A stretch of 64,000 bases of DNA, taken from assembly GCF_000025885.1 (NCBI RefSeq), contig NC_014011.1:124001-188000 (forward strand), in the 5' to 3' direction. Made by a program: the position numbers and the translations under genes. Of this stretch, positions 24,309 to 33,412 are shown in pieces. The stretch is from Aminobacterium colombiense DSM 12261 (GTDB taxonomy: Bacteria > Synergistota > Synergistia > Synergistales > Aminobacteriaceae). The notes below the pieces were generated by a model. It searched no databases, was not told where the DNA came from, and was given only the letters and a program-made list of their open reading frames with translations. Within the stretch, counting starts at the first letter, position 1. The number at the start of each line of letters is the position of its first letter.

Positions 24309-26618
24309 ATGAAAAAGACATGGCCCGCAAGGTTGCCAAGGGCGTGGATTTTGTTGCTTTTAATGTCTATATTCATGGCTTTGCCCACTGCAGGCTGTGG
24401 TGCGGTGTTGCCCTTGCCAGGCTCAGTGCCTTTGAGCAGCAGCGGTGAGGGAGTTGCTCAGGAGGAGTCTTTTTTCACTCCAGAAAAGATAAAGCAGCGT
24501 ATTGTTGAAATAGAGAAAACCATAGAAACTCTTCAGTCTTCCCAGCCTCTGCTTACTTCTGAGCAGGTGGGGCTAACAGAAGGGGAAATAAACAGTCGAC
24601 TGAAAGGGCTTGAATCCCTTATCGCTCTCTATCAGCGGTATCTTTCTGTTGCTGAACGGGCAAAAAAAACGCAGAGTGATTTTGAGAAGCAGAAGGCGGA
24701 AAGTCAAAAGGATATAGCCGCCCTTGTTCCAGACAATCCCCCCTACTCTCTGAGCTTCTACGAAAACTACCGAGGTCGTCTTGAGACTCTATCTCAGGAA
24801 ATAGATACAGTGACCTACGCCATCCGCCTGTCTGAGAGTGCCATTGTTTCCCTTAAAGAAAAAATTCGCCAGAATGAACAGCATTTAGCCATGCTGAAAG
24901 AGGAACAAACTCCCTCAAAATTCTCAGAATGGGTTCAACAGGAAGTGGAACTAGAAACCGAGAAGAACCGTCTTTCCCTTGCCTTTCGTGAAAAGAATGT
25001 GGAAGAAAGCCGTCTTCGTTTCGATATGCTCGAAATGGAACGGAAAAATGTAACCGAAGGGATGAAGTGGATTGCCCAGCATTTGCAATATGATGAAGCA
25101 GACCTTAAGCGTCAGGTGTCCTTGATCAAGGAGAGAGAAAGGCAGCTTCAGGAACAGGCAGAGACCCTTCGCCAAGAATCAGAGAAGGCGAGGGAGGAGT
25201 TTATGAATGCCCAGGCAAGGGCCGAGTCGGCATCGGATGCTGAGAATCTTTCATTATATCGTGCCCAGCAAAGCGAAAAAGAAACGTGGTACGTCTATTA
25301 TCAGGCTGCCATGGACCAGGCGGAACAGGCACAGGTATGGGCGGAAGAGACGCGGGAAATTTGGGAAACACGCTATTCCCTCCTCGAAAAAAAATTACCT
25401 ACGGCAGAGCTGATAAAAAGACGTACTGAAACAGAGATGCGAAAAAAGGATCTCGACAACGTCCTGCTAGGGTTGCAGAAGATGCAGGTCTCATTGCAAT
25501 CAAGGCTGCTGACCCTCGATAGCTCTATGGCATCGGAAAGCGAGTCCTCTCCTCTATATCGCGTACTGCGGCAGGAGAGCGAAGGGTTGAAAAAACAGAT
25601 AGAACTCAATGGGCAATATATGACGAGCCTGCTGAGCATCTCTATGCTTAACACCCGATTGCTTGAAGAGCTTGAATCACTGTTATCGTCAGTAACCATT
25701 ACTGAAAAGGTTTCGGTGGCCAGCCTTGAGCGGCTGCGAGCCTTTTTAAATTTTCAGCTCTGGTCGGGTGACGGGTTCTCTGTTTCTGTTAAGAAGTTGA
25801 TTTTAGCCGTTATTATCGTACTCCTTGGATTTATAGCCAGCAGAAAAGCGACAAAGGGCGTCAAGCAGTATCTCCTCCGTCGCTTTGAAATGGATCCTAC
25901 AGCAGCCATGGCTATACAGAAGGGCCTTTTTGCTATCCTTGTATTCATATGTATTCTTGCGGCTCTCGATATGGTCAACATCCCATTGACGGCCTTTGCC
26001 TTCTTGGGTGGTGCCCTTGCTCTCGGTGTTGGTATCGGGGCTCAGAATATATTTAGCAACCTCATAAGCGGTCTCATCCTGTTTTTCAGTAAACCCTTCA
26101 GAGTTCACGATATTGTTGAGATCGAAGACATTGTGGGAACAGTTGAGGAGATAGAATCCCGTTCCACCCGAATTCGCACATTTGATAATGTGGACGTTCT
26201 TGTACCCAACCGATATTTTCTCGAGAATCGTATTGTGAACTGGACGCGCACCGATCAGGTCATTCGCGGCAAAGTGAAAGTGGGGGTGGCCTACGGCTCG
26301 CCAGCCAGGGAGGTGGAGCGGCTACTCCTCGTAGCGGCTTCCTCCCACAAAGATATTCTTACTATGCCTGAACCCTACGTTATTTTCAATGATTTTGGTT
26401 CAAGCTCCCTTGATTTCGATCTTTACTTTTGGGTGGATATGAGAAAAGCATCTCGTTTTGTAGCTCAGAGTGATCTTCGGTATAAGATTATAGAGCTTTT
26501 TGAAGAACGTAATATAACAATAGCCTTTCCCCAGCTGGATATTCACTTTGATAAAGATGTTTCTCATAATATGGCCATTGTCAACCACCCACAAGGCAAG
26601 GAGGCGTCAAGGGAATGA
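24309..26618 (+). CDS. MscS-family mechanosensitive ion channel with long coiled-coil N-terminus
   Basis: This 769-residue protein has a hydrophobic leader (WILLLLMSIFMALPTAGCG) that may be a signal or lipoprotein-type peptide, with a weak lipobox (TAGC). It is followed by about 430 residues of charged heptad-rich coiled coil (EKIKQRIVEIEKTIETLQS and onward). The C-terminal 270 residues contain the MscS module: membrane segments near residues 490-515, 530-560 and 570-600 with the pore helix ALALGVGIGAQNIFSNLISGLILFFSKPFRV, and the beta domain VEEIESRSTRIRTFDNVDVLVPN. It resembles MscK/KefA-type large channels that release solutes on hypo-osmotic shock. Its stop overlaps the next start (ATGA). 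Confidence 0.9.
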   Translation: MKKTWPARLPRAWILLLLMSIFMALPTAGCGAVLPLPGSVPLSSSGEGVAQEESFFTPEKIKQRIVEIEKTIETLQSSQPLLTSEQVGLTEGEINSRLKGLESLIALYQRYLSVAERAKKTQSDFEKQKAESQKDIAALVPDNPPYSLSFYENYRGRLETLSQEIDTVTYAIRLSESAIVSLKEKIRQNEQHLAMLKEEQTPSKFSEWVQQEVELETEKNRLSLAFREKNVEESRLRFDMLEMERKNVTEGMKWIAQHLQYDEADLKRQVSLIKERERQLQEQAETLRQESEKAREEFMNAQARAESASDAENLSLYRAQQSEKETWYVYYQAAMDQAEQAQVWAEETREIWETRYSLLEKKLPTAELIKRRTETEMRKKDLDNVLLGLQKMQVSLQSRLLTLDSSMASESESSPLYRVLRQESEGLKKQIELNGQYMTSLLSISMLNTRLLEELESLLSSVTITEKVSVASLERLRAFLNFQLWSGDGFSVSVKKLILAVIIVLLGFIASRKATKGVKQYLLRRFEMDPTAAMAIQKGLFAILVFICILAALDMVNIPLTAFAFLGGALALGVGIGAQNIFSNLISGLILFFSKPFRVHDIVEIEDIVGTVEEIESRSTRIRTFDNVDVLVPNRYFLENRIVNWTRTDQVIRGKVKVGVAYGSPAREVERLLLVAASSHKDILTMPEPYVIFNDFGSSSLDFDLYFWVDMRKASRFVAQSDLRYKIIELFEERNITIAFPQLDIHFDKDVSHNMAIVNHPQGKEASRE

Positions 26619-28270
26619 CCCATCCCCCCTCTCCAGAGAGACTTTTCTCTTTGTGTATTGACCTGGCTTCTATACCAAGCGTAACGGGGCTTCCCGGAAG
26701 GGAAAATGAGGCAGCTTACTCTATATATCGGTGGCTGGGCGACCTGCCCTATTTTCATGAGCGGCCAGAGAATATTTTTTTAATTCCCGTACAGAACGAT
26801 GGGCTCAAACGACATTGTATAGCTGCCCTTGTGGAGGCCGATCCTCCATGCAAGGAGACAATTATTATCACTGGACATTTTGATGTGGTGGATGCGAAGG
26901 GATATGGTTCACTGGAATCCCTGGCCTTTCAGCCCCAAAACTATACAGAGCGGTTGAAGAAAGAGGCACTTCCCAAAGATGCTCGCGCAGACCTCGAAAG
27001 CGGACAGTACCTTTTTGGCCGGGGCATGGCCGATATGAAATATGGCCTGGCCCTGGAAATGGCTTGTATGGAGAAATTCTCGGAGAGCCCTGAAAAAATG
27101 CAGGCGAACCTGCTTTTTCTGGCTGTTTGCGATGAAGAGGGGATGTCTGCCGGAATGCGAAGCGCAGTACCCTGGCTCAGGGGGCTTCAAAAAAAGAAAA
27201 ACCTGGAATATCTTGTCTGCATCAATACGGAACCCTCAGTGGGGGAGTCAGCGGAGAGGGGTTACCTTTATTTAGGAACCATCGGAAAAATAATGCCCCT
27301 TTTCTTCTGTGTTGGAAGAGAAGCCCATGTGGGGGAATATTTTAAGGGCATCAGCGCGCCTCTAATAGCGTCGTGCCTTATGACGCTTGTTGAGGGAGAT
27401 GCTGAAAGCGCGGACAGGTGGAAAGACAGAGTTTTTCCTCCAATGGCGTGTTTAAAACTAGCCGATCTCAGAGAACAGTATGCCGTTACTTTACCGGAGA
27501 TGGCGGTGGTCTTCTTTAATAGTCTGGTAGTGCAGAAAACACCCGGTCAAGTTCTCGAGTATATGAATAAGAGAGCAGAAGAGGCCTTATCGAGGGCTCT
27601 TGCCCTTAGGGAGGGCGAGAGGCAAAAACTGTCTTTCAGTTTCGATCAAGAAGAAAAAGAGCAAGGTGTAGTTCTGACCATTCAAGAGCTTATTCAAGAT
27701 GTGGCCGGGCAAAAGGGTTGTTTGCCTCAGGATGTGCTGGGACCGATCCTTTCAGGAATCCATTCTGGAAAAACCATACATGATCGTGGAATAGAAGCAG
27801 TTCGCCTTCTTTTGCGGGAATCGAACAGACGAGGTCCCCTTATCATTACGGGTTTTCTCCCGCCGTGGTATCCTCCCCGGTGCAACAGGGATGCAAGCCG
27901 GGGAGATAGGGTCATACGCATGGTAGCCCAGGAAATTGTGGAGGAGAGCGCAGATTTAACCGAAGAACCTCTGGAGATAAAAGAGGTCTTTGAAGGGATA
28001 ATGGACCTCAGCTACATGGGGTTTCAGGGAGAAGAACATGATATGGAGGCCGTTGCCGCAAATATGCCTCTATGGGGAGCGGATTATCATTTCCCCGCAG
28101 AAGATTTGCTTTCTCTGGATGTGCCCGTGATGAATCTTGGGCCTATTGGAAAAGATGTCCATCAGTATACAGAACGAATTAATCTCTCTTATGCTCTTCA
28201 CGTGCTTCCACCCCTTTTTGTGAAGGCTATAGAGAGAATTCCAAAGGTCTACAGGTCTCTTTTATATTGA
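26615..28270 (+). CDS. M20-family metallopeptidase, RocB-like
   Basis: This 551-residue protein is of the M20 family in the RocB (arginine utilisation) subgroup. The metal and active-site regions are visible: ITGHFDVVDAKGYG (His and Asp ligands), GRGMADMKYGLALEM (bridging Asp) and LAVCDEEGMSAGMRSAVPWL (Glu-Glu general base and ligand), with a later HQYTERINLSYAL His. M20 peptidases remove a residue or acyl group from peptides or N-acyl amino acids. An AAGGAGG RBS sits inside the MscS gene end, and the two reading frames overlap by 4 bp. It is convergent with an ornithine-cyclodeaminase-like gene, hinting at arginine/ornithine breakdown. Confidence 0.87.
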   Translation: MTHPPSPERLFSLCIDLASIPSVTGLPGRENEAAYSIYRWLGDLPYFHERPENIFLIPVQNDGLKRHCIAALVEADPPCKETIIITGHFDVVDAKGYGSLESLAFQPQNYTERLKKEALPKDARADLESGQYLFGRGMADMKYGLALEMACMEKFSESPEKMQANLLFLAVCDEEGMSAGMRSAVPWLRGLQKKKNLEYLVCINTEPSVGESAERGYLYLGTIGKIMPLFFCVGREAHVGEYFKGISAPLIASCLMTLVEGDAESADRWKDRVFPPMACLKLADLREQYAVTLPEMAVVFFNSLVVQKTPGQVLEYMNKRAEEALSRALALREGERQKLSFSFDQEEKEQGVVLTIQELIQDVAGQKGCLPQDVLGPILSGIHSGKTIHDRGIEAVRLLLRESNRRGPLIITGFLPPWYPPRCNRDASRGDRVIRMVAQEIVEESADLTEEPLEIKEVFEGIMDLSYMGFQGEEHDMEAVAANMPLWGADYHFPAEDLLSLDVPVMNLGPIGKDVHQYTERINLSYALHVLPPLFVKAIERIPKVYRSLLY

Positions 28271-28287
28271 GGCCGCTCTTCTTTACT

Positions 28288-28395
28288 TTAGCTTTTGAAA
28301 AACCGCATTATGTACATGATTCCCAGCACAAGGGCCAGGAGAAGATGTAGAAAGAGTCAGGGTGGGCATCGCCCGATCCATTTCTTCCATGTCAT
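28288..28395 (-). CDS. Candidate 35-residue membrane selenoprotein (in-frame TGA, C-P-P-U)
   Basis: Starting at the ATG 28395, the frame reads MTWKKWIGRCPP, then TGA (28359-28357), then LFLHLLLALVLGIMYIMRFF-KS and TAA. If the TGA is read as selenocysteine, the result is a single-helix membrane protein with a basic N-terminus, a C-P-P-U redox-like motif at the membrane face and a basic tail. GAGGA lies 8 nt before the ATG, and the ATG is 15 nt after the stop of the cyclodeaminase-like gene, suggesting coupling. Downstream of the TGA, TCCTGGC and GCTGGGA (28340-28334 and 28327-28321) form a 7-bp hairpin with a 6-nt loop at a distance usual for a bacterial SECIS. A plain stop or decayed gene is the alternative. 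Confidence 0.4.
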
Positions 28396-28410
28396 GGCAT
28401 GTTCCTCACT

Positions 28411-29499
28411 TTAGGGAACGAGATTATTGCGCAGGTGAACCAGAAAATCCTGTACGTTGGTAACGATAGGTGTTACGGACAGGCTTCCCCTGTCGCGGAG
28501 TTTGTTCACTGCAAATTCTGAAACGTCAATGGAGTAGAAGTATACAGGCCGGATGCGCCCTTCCCTATTGACATAACAGGGAGTGATATTTCCAGTGGCA
28601 ATAGTGTGGAGCTGAGTAGCCAGGGCTATGACGGTGGTAGCTTTTTTTGTACAGGCTCTCATGGCATCCTGAGCGTCGTAGACATTGCCAATAACGGTTG
28701 GCAGCGGGCCGTCGTCACGGATAGATCCGGCAAGGATTACCGGGATGCCTTTTTTTATGGCTGAATACATAACGCCGTCATTAATATTTTCCTCTTCTAT
28801 GAATTTTTCAATGGAACCGTATTGCAAAACAGTGTTTATAAGATCAAGATGGTGATAATGGCCGAGGGGACGCTGTTCCTGGGTATAGATATCTTGTCCC
28901 AAGGCCGTTCTCTTCATGCTTCCTTCCAGATCGTGGGTTGCCATGGCGTTTCCGGAGAGTAGCGCATGGGCATATCCGTGTTCGATAAGTTCAGATAGAG
29001 CCTTTTTGGAGTCGTGATCGAATATCACAGCTGGGCCAAGGACCCAGATAATATAACCGTGGTCACGCTCGTATCGCATGAGTTCGTAAAGGTTGTCGTA
29101 ATCCCGGGAATAGGCCGTTTCACGGGAACGCCCGGTGCGGAAAGAAAAGACGTCGCCGCTTTCTTCGGGCATGGCAAAGGGGGTTGCATGGAGGTAAATT
29201 CCGTAACGGCCATCTTCTGAGCGGCCTACGATGACTTTGTCCCCTACATGAAGATTACGAAACTCGACAGCTTCGATTATTCCCTCGTTTCGCACGACAG
29301 GAACACAGTCCATGCGACTTTCCCTTACAAGGGACCATTGGCTGTTGACTTTAAAATATTCAGGATAAATAGATAAGGCATGATAACCTGGTGGTGCTAC
29401 TCCTTCCGCTTCAACTTTGCATATTCCCGCATCAGGAGCTGAAACAAAAGGCTCTTTATCGAAGTTTGGTTCGACATATATTGGCAACTGAAAAGCCAT
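28411..29499 (-). CDS. TIGR00300/LOR-SDH family protein, ornithine cyclodeaminase-like
   Basis: This 362-residue protein matches the TIGR00300 (LOR/SDH bifunctional region) family, whose archaeal member from Methanococcus is an alternative ornithine cyclodeaminase and whose cyanobacterial relatives are fused to arginine dihydrolase. Recognisable parts are ALSIYPEYFKVNSQW near the N-terminus, VVGPAVIFDHDSKKAL-like VLGPAVIFDHDS, HALLSGNAMATHDLE (NAD-binding region), LGHYHHLDLINTV, ILAGSIRDDGPLPTVIGNVYDAQDAM and AIATGNITPCYVN. The frame opens at 29565, but GAGGAGG lies upstream of the ATG at 29499. The expected reaction is ornithine to proline plus ammonia with NAD. It sits beside a RocB-like peptidase gene. 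Confidence 0.85.
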   Translation of the reverse strand: MAFQLPIYVEPNFDKEPFVSAPDAGICKVEAEGVAPPGYHALSIYPEYFKVNSQWSLVRESRMDCVPVVRNEGIIEAVEFRNLHVGDKVIVGRSEDGRYGIYLHATPFAMPEESGDVFSFRTGRSRETAYSRDYDNLYELMRYERDHGYIIWVLGPAVIFDHDSKKALSELIEHGYAHALLSGNAMATHDLEGSMKRTALGQDIYTQEQRPLGHYHHLDLINTVLQYGSIEKFIEEENINDGVMYSAIKKGIPVILAGSIRDDGPLPTVIGNVYDAQDAMRACTKKATTVIALATQLHTIATGNITPCYVNREGRIRPVYFYSIDVSEFAVNKLRDRGSLSVTPIVTNVQDFLVHLRNNLVP

Positions 29500-29634
29500 T
29501 TCATATTCCTCCTCAAGATGATTATGTAAAATAAGCAAAATTGCTACAATTTCTGATTGCATCACTTAATGCTTTGTCTGTACAATGAACATACTGATTA
29601 TAACCTATATCATAAATCATTTAGGAGGTGGTAG

Positions 29635-30816
29635 GTGGTGAAAAGAGGCAATATATGGCGTAAGGGGCTTATAGGTTTTTTATTCGTGGCTCTTTTAATT
29701 GGAGTTGTGGGTGTTACCCCTATATCAGCGCAAGAAAAACCTATAAAAATTGGGTACCTGGCGGCATTGACCGGCGACTGGGCAGCCTATGGCCAGACCG
29801 AAGAAAAATCCGCAAAGCTGGCTGTTGATGAGATCAATGCTAAAGGCGGGGTGCTGGGAAGAAAGATAGAACTCGTAGTGTACGATTTTAGAACCCGGGC
29901 AGAAGATGCTGTGAACGCAGTGCGGCGTATGATTGAAGAAGATAAGGTTGTCGCTCTTGTCGGTGCGAACGGCAGCGGAATAAATATTGCTACGGCTCCG
30001 CTGGTCAACAGATATGGCGTGGCTCAGATCGGAACTGTTTCTACCAACCCCCTGGTGACTGTAGATGAAAAAGGTAATGTTCGTCCCTTTTCCTTCAGAA
30101 TATGTTTCACTGATCCCTACCAAGGCAAGCTCATTGCGTATTTTGCAGCGAAAGAACTTGGAAGAATGAACGCGGCGATTCTTTACGACGTAGGAAACGA
30201 TTATTCCCATGGCCTTCGGGAGTTCTTCATGGCGAGCTACGGTGGATATGGAGGAACCGTGGTGGCAGACCTCGGCTTTAGAGGAGGTCAGGATGTGGAC
30301 TTCAGGGCTCAGCTTACGGAAATTCGCGACAAAAAAGCAGATGTGCTGATCCTCCCCAATATGGGAAAGGAAATGGCCCTTATTATGAAACAGGCACGTG
30401 AACTTGGCATGAACGAAATTGTTTTTGTTGGCGGTGACGGATACGGCGAATTTATGTGGGAGATCGCAGGGGACGCAATGGAAAATTCCTACTGGATCAA
30501 CCACGTAGCACCGGAAGACCCAGCCATGCAGCTTTTCTTCAAAGCATACAAAGAGAAATGGAATGATGAATGTAAGGAGTTTGTAAACGGTGTACTTGGC
30601 TATGATTCCGTCTACTGGCTTGTGGACGCTATCGCCCGCGCAGGCAGCGACGATCCCAAGGCTATCCGTGACGCTCTTGCCGCTACATCTAATCTTGCCC
30701 TTCACCATGCTACTATTACTATAGATCCAGCAAACAATACGCCGAAGGATAAAGATGGCGTTGTATTGGTGGCCAAAGAAGGCAGAGGGCAATTCTACAA
30801 GAAGATTAAACCTTAA
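29635..30816 (+). CDS. livJ: Branched-chain amino-acid-type ABC transporter binding protein
   Basis: This 393-residue exported protein is of the Leu/Ile/Val-binding (type I periplasmic) family. A signal peptide (GLIGFLFVALLIGVVGVTPISA, then QEKPIKIGYLAALTGDWAAYG) leads into the mature fold. Conserved parts are KLAVDEINAKGGVLGRKIELVVYDFR, VALVGANGSGINIATAPLVNRYGVAQI, and GYDSVYWLVDAIARAGSDDPKAIRDAL. Two GTG starts (29635 and 29638) follow TAGGAGGTGG; the first is used. It is the first gene of the livJHMGF operon, separated from livH by a strong stem-loop. The ligand may be any neutral amino acid or a related compound. Confidence 0.93.
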   Translation: MVKRGNIWRKGLIGFLFVALLIGVVGVTPISAQEKPIKIGYLAALTGDWAAYGQTEEKSAKLAVDEINAKGGVLGRKIELVVYDFRTRAEDAVNAVRRMIEEDKVVALVGANGSGINIATAPLVNRYGVAQIGTVSTNPLVTVDEKGNVRPFSFRICFTDPYQGKLIAYFAAKELGRMNAAILYDVGNDYSHGLREFFMASYGGYGGTVVADLGFRGGQDVDFRAQLTEIRDKKADVLILPNMGKEMALIMKQARELGMNEIVFVGGDGYGEFMWEIAGDAMENSYWINHVAPEDPAMQLFFKAYKEKWNDECKEFVNGVLGYDSVYWLVDAIARAGSDDPKAIRDALAATSNLALHHATITIDPANNTPKDKDGVVLVAKEGRGQFYKKIKP

Positions 30817-30837
30817 AAAACAAAACACAGGTCAGGC

Positions 30838-30872
30838 AATACGAGGCGGAGGGGTTGTTTCCGCCTCGTATT
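30838..30872 (+). other. Intercistronic stem-loop between livJ and livH
   Basis: A perfect 13-bp stem, AATACGAGGCGGA (30838-30850) with TCCGCCTCGTATT (30860-30872), closes a 9-nt loop. Only two Ts end the right arm, so read-through is expected. It is the strongest of the four hairpins that separate a binding-protein gene from its permease genes in this window. Confidence 0.85.
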
Positions 30873-30896
30873 CTCAGGAAAGAGGTGAGATCATAG

Positions 30897-31778
30897 GTGG
30901 CCACTTTTTTGCAGCAAGTGATTAACGGACTTTCCCTTGGTTCTGTGTATGCCCTCATTGCCGTTGGTTACTCTCTTGTTTATTCCGTATTGCTTTTTTC
31001 AAATTTTGCCCACGGCGGGTTTCTTGTGATCGGAGGGTACATTTGTTATGGGGCCTTGAAATCTATGGGGGTCAATATCTGGCTGGCTGGCATGCTTTCT
31101 CTTGCGGGAGCTGGCATAGCAGCGGCTTTGACGGAGAGGATAGCCTATAAGCCCATCCGTGAGCGGACCAATGTAACCCTTTATTTGCTCATTGCTTCTA
31201 TGGGCATGAGTATTGTAATTGAAAATATTTTTGTTATCGTAGCCGGCGGGCGTTTCAGAGCCCTCCCCCCGGTGATACCCACCTACCCAGTTCAATTGTT
31301 CGGTCTTGCTACCACGAGTGCTTTCGATCTCCTTTCCTTTCTCATAGCCCTTATTGCTCTTGGATGTCTTCAGTTATTTCTTTCCAGAACGAAGTGGGGG
31401 CTTGCTATTCGGGCGGCAGCCTGCGATCTGCGTACGGCTGGCCTTATGGGTGTAAATGTTAACCTTCTTATTTCTATTGTCTTTTTTACCGCCGGAGCCT
31501 TGGCGGCTATTGGGGGAATATTTCTTTCAGTTCGGTATACTCTCTATCCCCAGCTAGGGGCCATTACCATCAAAGCCTTTGTCGCCGCAGTTATTGGAGG
31601 GTTAGGGTCTCTTCCCGGCGCAGTCGTGGGGAGCCTGATTCTTGGTTTGGCGGAAATGCTGGCTGCTGGTTTTATTTCGAGCCAAATGAGGGATCTAGTG
31701 GTTTTCTCATTGCTTGTCATCACTTTGCTTATCAAGCCCTCAGGTCTTTTTGGCAAGCAAATGAGCGAAAAGATATAG
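30897..31778 (+). CDS. livH: ABC transporter permease, LivH family
   Basis: This 293-residue inner-membrane permease is of the branched-chain amino acid type with about eight helices. It begins FLQQVINGLSLGSVYALIAVGYSLVYSVL, typical of LivH, and includes the permease loop NLLISIVFFTAGALAAIGGIFL and the C-terminal AAVIGGLGSLPGAVVGSLILGLAEML. The start is a GTG at 30897 with AGAGGTGAG 7 nt upstream. It pairs with LivM to form the channel for LivJ-delivered substrate. The livM gene follows 10 bp after its stop. Confidence 0.93.
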   Translation: MATFLQQVINGLSLGSVYALIAVGYSLVYSVLLFSNFAHGGFLVIGGYICYGALKSMGVNIWLAGMLSLAGAGIAAALTERIAYKPIRERTNVTLYLLIASMGMSIVIENIFVIVAGGRFRALPPVIPTYPVQLFGLATTSAFDLLSFLIALIALGCLQLFLSRTKWGLAIRAAACDLRTAGLMGVNVNLLISIVFFTAGALAAIGGIFLSVRYTLYPQLGAITIKAFVAAVIGGLGSLPGAVVGSLILGLAEMLAAGFISSQMRDLVVFSLLVITLLIKPSGLFGKQMSEKI

Positions 31779-31788
31779 GTGTTTCCCC

Positions 31789-32655
31789 ATGTCTGGATAT
31801 ACTGAGGGAATCATAACGCTTTTGTGCATTAACGCTATTGCTGCTATGGGAGTTTCTCTTCTCACTGGTTTTACTGGCATTTTTTCCCTGGGGCATGCGG
31901 CCTACATGGCTCTTGGCGCCTATACCTCTGCCATTCTGACAGTGCATTATGGGGTACACTGGCTGCCGGCTATACTCCTTGGCGGCGGAGTAGCGGTTAT
32001 AGTGGCTTATGGTATAGGAATTCCGACCCTTCGGCTTATGGGCGACTATTTTGCCATTGCTTCCATAGGTTTGGGAGAAGCGATTCGTCTTATCCTCGAA
32101 AACTGGCAGTCGCTAACTCGTGGAGCCCGGGGGTATCCCGGCATTGAACCCTATACGACATTGCCGGTAGCCCTGACTTTTTTTGTCATCATGGCCCTCT
32201 GCATGTTCAATCTGATCAATAGCCGGTATGGACGAGCCTTTAAAGCCTGTCGCGATGACTATGTGGCGGCCTCATTGCTTGGTTTCCATACAGCCAGGCT
32301 GCGGGTGCTCAGCCTGATGATCTCCGCTTTTTATTGTGGAGTGGCCGGAGCTCTTCTTGCCGGTTTTCTTTCTTTTATACAACCCATTATGTTCGATATG
32401 CTGAAGTCCACAGAGTTAACGGCCGTGGTGGTTTTTGGAGGCCTTGGATCTATGGCCGGGACCATGGTAGGAACTCTCGTAATAACTCTGGTTACCGAGC
32501 TTTTCAGGCCTATTTCGCAATATCGAATGCTTATTTACGGGGCCGTTCTCGTAATCATTATGGTGATTCGCCCCGAGGGTATTATGGGTGGACTCAATGG
32601 CGGGGGGCTACTGAACAAGATTTTCAGGAGGAAAGATAATGGCGGCACTGCTTGA
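31789..32655 (+). CDS. livM: ABC transporter permease, LivM family
   Basis: This 288-residue permease has LivM hallmarks: CINAIAAMGVSLLTGFTGIFSLGHAAYMALGAYTSAIL at the N-terminus, LRLMGDYFAIASIGLGEAIRLILENW, and GLGSMAGTMVGTLVITLVTELFRPISQYRMLIYGAVLVIIM near the end. About eight membrane helices are expected. It is co-transcribed with livH and its last 17 bp overlap livG. The Shine-Dalgarno is weak (AGGTG), so translation may depend on coupling to livH. Confidence 0.92.
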   Translation: MSGYTEGIITLLCINAIAAMGVSLLTGFTGIFSLGHAAYMALGAYTSAILTVHYGVHWLPAILLGGGVAVIVAYGIGIPTLRLMGDYFAIASIGLGEAIRLILENWQSLTRGARGYPGIEPYTTLPVALTFFVIMALCMFNLINSRYGRAFKACRDDYVAASLLGFHTARLRVLSLMISAFYCGVAGALLAGFLSFIQPIMFDMLKSTELTAVVVFGGLGSMAGTMVGTLVITLVTELFRPISQYRMLIYGAVLVIIMVIRPEGIMGGLNGGGLLNKIFRRKDNGGTA

Positions 32656-33412
32656 GCTGAACGGAGTGGATAAATTCTTTGGCGGAGTCCATGCTGTTCA
32701 GAGTATGAGTTTTGCTTTGAACGAAAAAGAGATTGTTGGTCTCATCGGCCCAAACGGCGCGGGGAAAACAACAATTTTCAATGTGGTAACGGGTGTCTAT
32801 GATCCTGATGGGGGCCGGATACTTTTCGATGGGGAAGATATTACCCCTCTCAAGACCTACGAAGTGATTCGAAAAGGGATCGCGCGGACTTTTCAGAATT
32901 TGCGGCTCTTCCCCCGTTCTTCAGTTCTTGAGAACGTTATGACAGCAGCACAACAGCATGAAGCCTATTCTTTTGTAGAGGCTGTGACTCATTTTGGCAA
33001 GTGGAGGATGAAAGAAACATCCATACGGGATCGAAGTATGGAATTGCTCAACCGAGTAGGCCTTGCGGATCGGGCCCTTCAACCTGCAGGGACCCTGCCC
33101 TATGGGTATCAGCGCCGTCTTGAGATAGCACGGGCCCTGGCCCTTGATCCCCGTTTGTTGCTTCTTGACGAACCGGCAGCAGGAATGAATCCTGAAGAAG
33201 TTATGGCGTTGAACGAGCTTATAAAGTCTATTCATATGGAATTCCAGCTAGCCATTCTCGTGATAGAACATCATATGGACCTGGTGATGGAAATTTGCCC
33301 CCGGATCATCTGCATGAACTTCGGGGCGAAGATCGCGGAGGGGTCCCCTGAGGAGATACAGGCCAATTCTGAAGTATTAAAAGCCTATCTGGGAGAGGAG
33401 GACGAAGAATGA
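32639..33412 (+). CDS. livG: ABC transporter ATPase, LivG family
   Basis: This 257-residue ATPase has Walker A GPNGAGKTT at about residues 39-47, the Q-loop in ARTFQNLRLF, an ABC signature region that reads LPYGYQRRLEIARAL (the usual L-S-G-G-Q replaced by L-P-Y-G-Y, as is normal for LivG), Walker B RLLLLDEPAAGMNPEE and the switch His in VIEHHMD. It powers import together with LivF. The ATG follows CAGGAGG and lies inside the end of livM. The stop overlaps the livF ATG. Confidence 0.95.
   Translation: MAALLELNGVDKFFGGVHAVQSMSFALNEKEIVGLIGPNGAGKTTIFNVVTGVYDPDGGRILFDGEDITPLKTYEVIRKGIARTFQNLRLFPRSSVLENVMTAAQQHEAYSFVEAVTHFGKWRMKETSIRDRSMELLNRVGLADRALQPAGTLPYGYQRRLEIARALALDPRLLLLDEPAAGMNPEEVMALNELIKSIHMEFQLAILVIEHHMDLVMEICPRIICMNFGAKIAEGSPEEIQANSEVLKAYLGEEDEE

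Noticed and set aside
29725-30828. 367-codon open frame on the minus strand across livJ
   Set aside because: It lies entirely antisense to a clear binding-protein gene with signal peptide and family motifs, shows no domain, and has no RBS. It is a codon-bias shadow.
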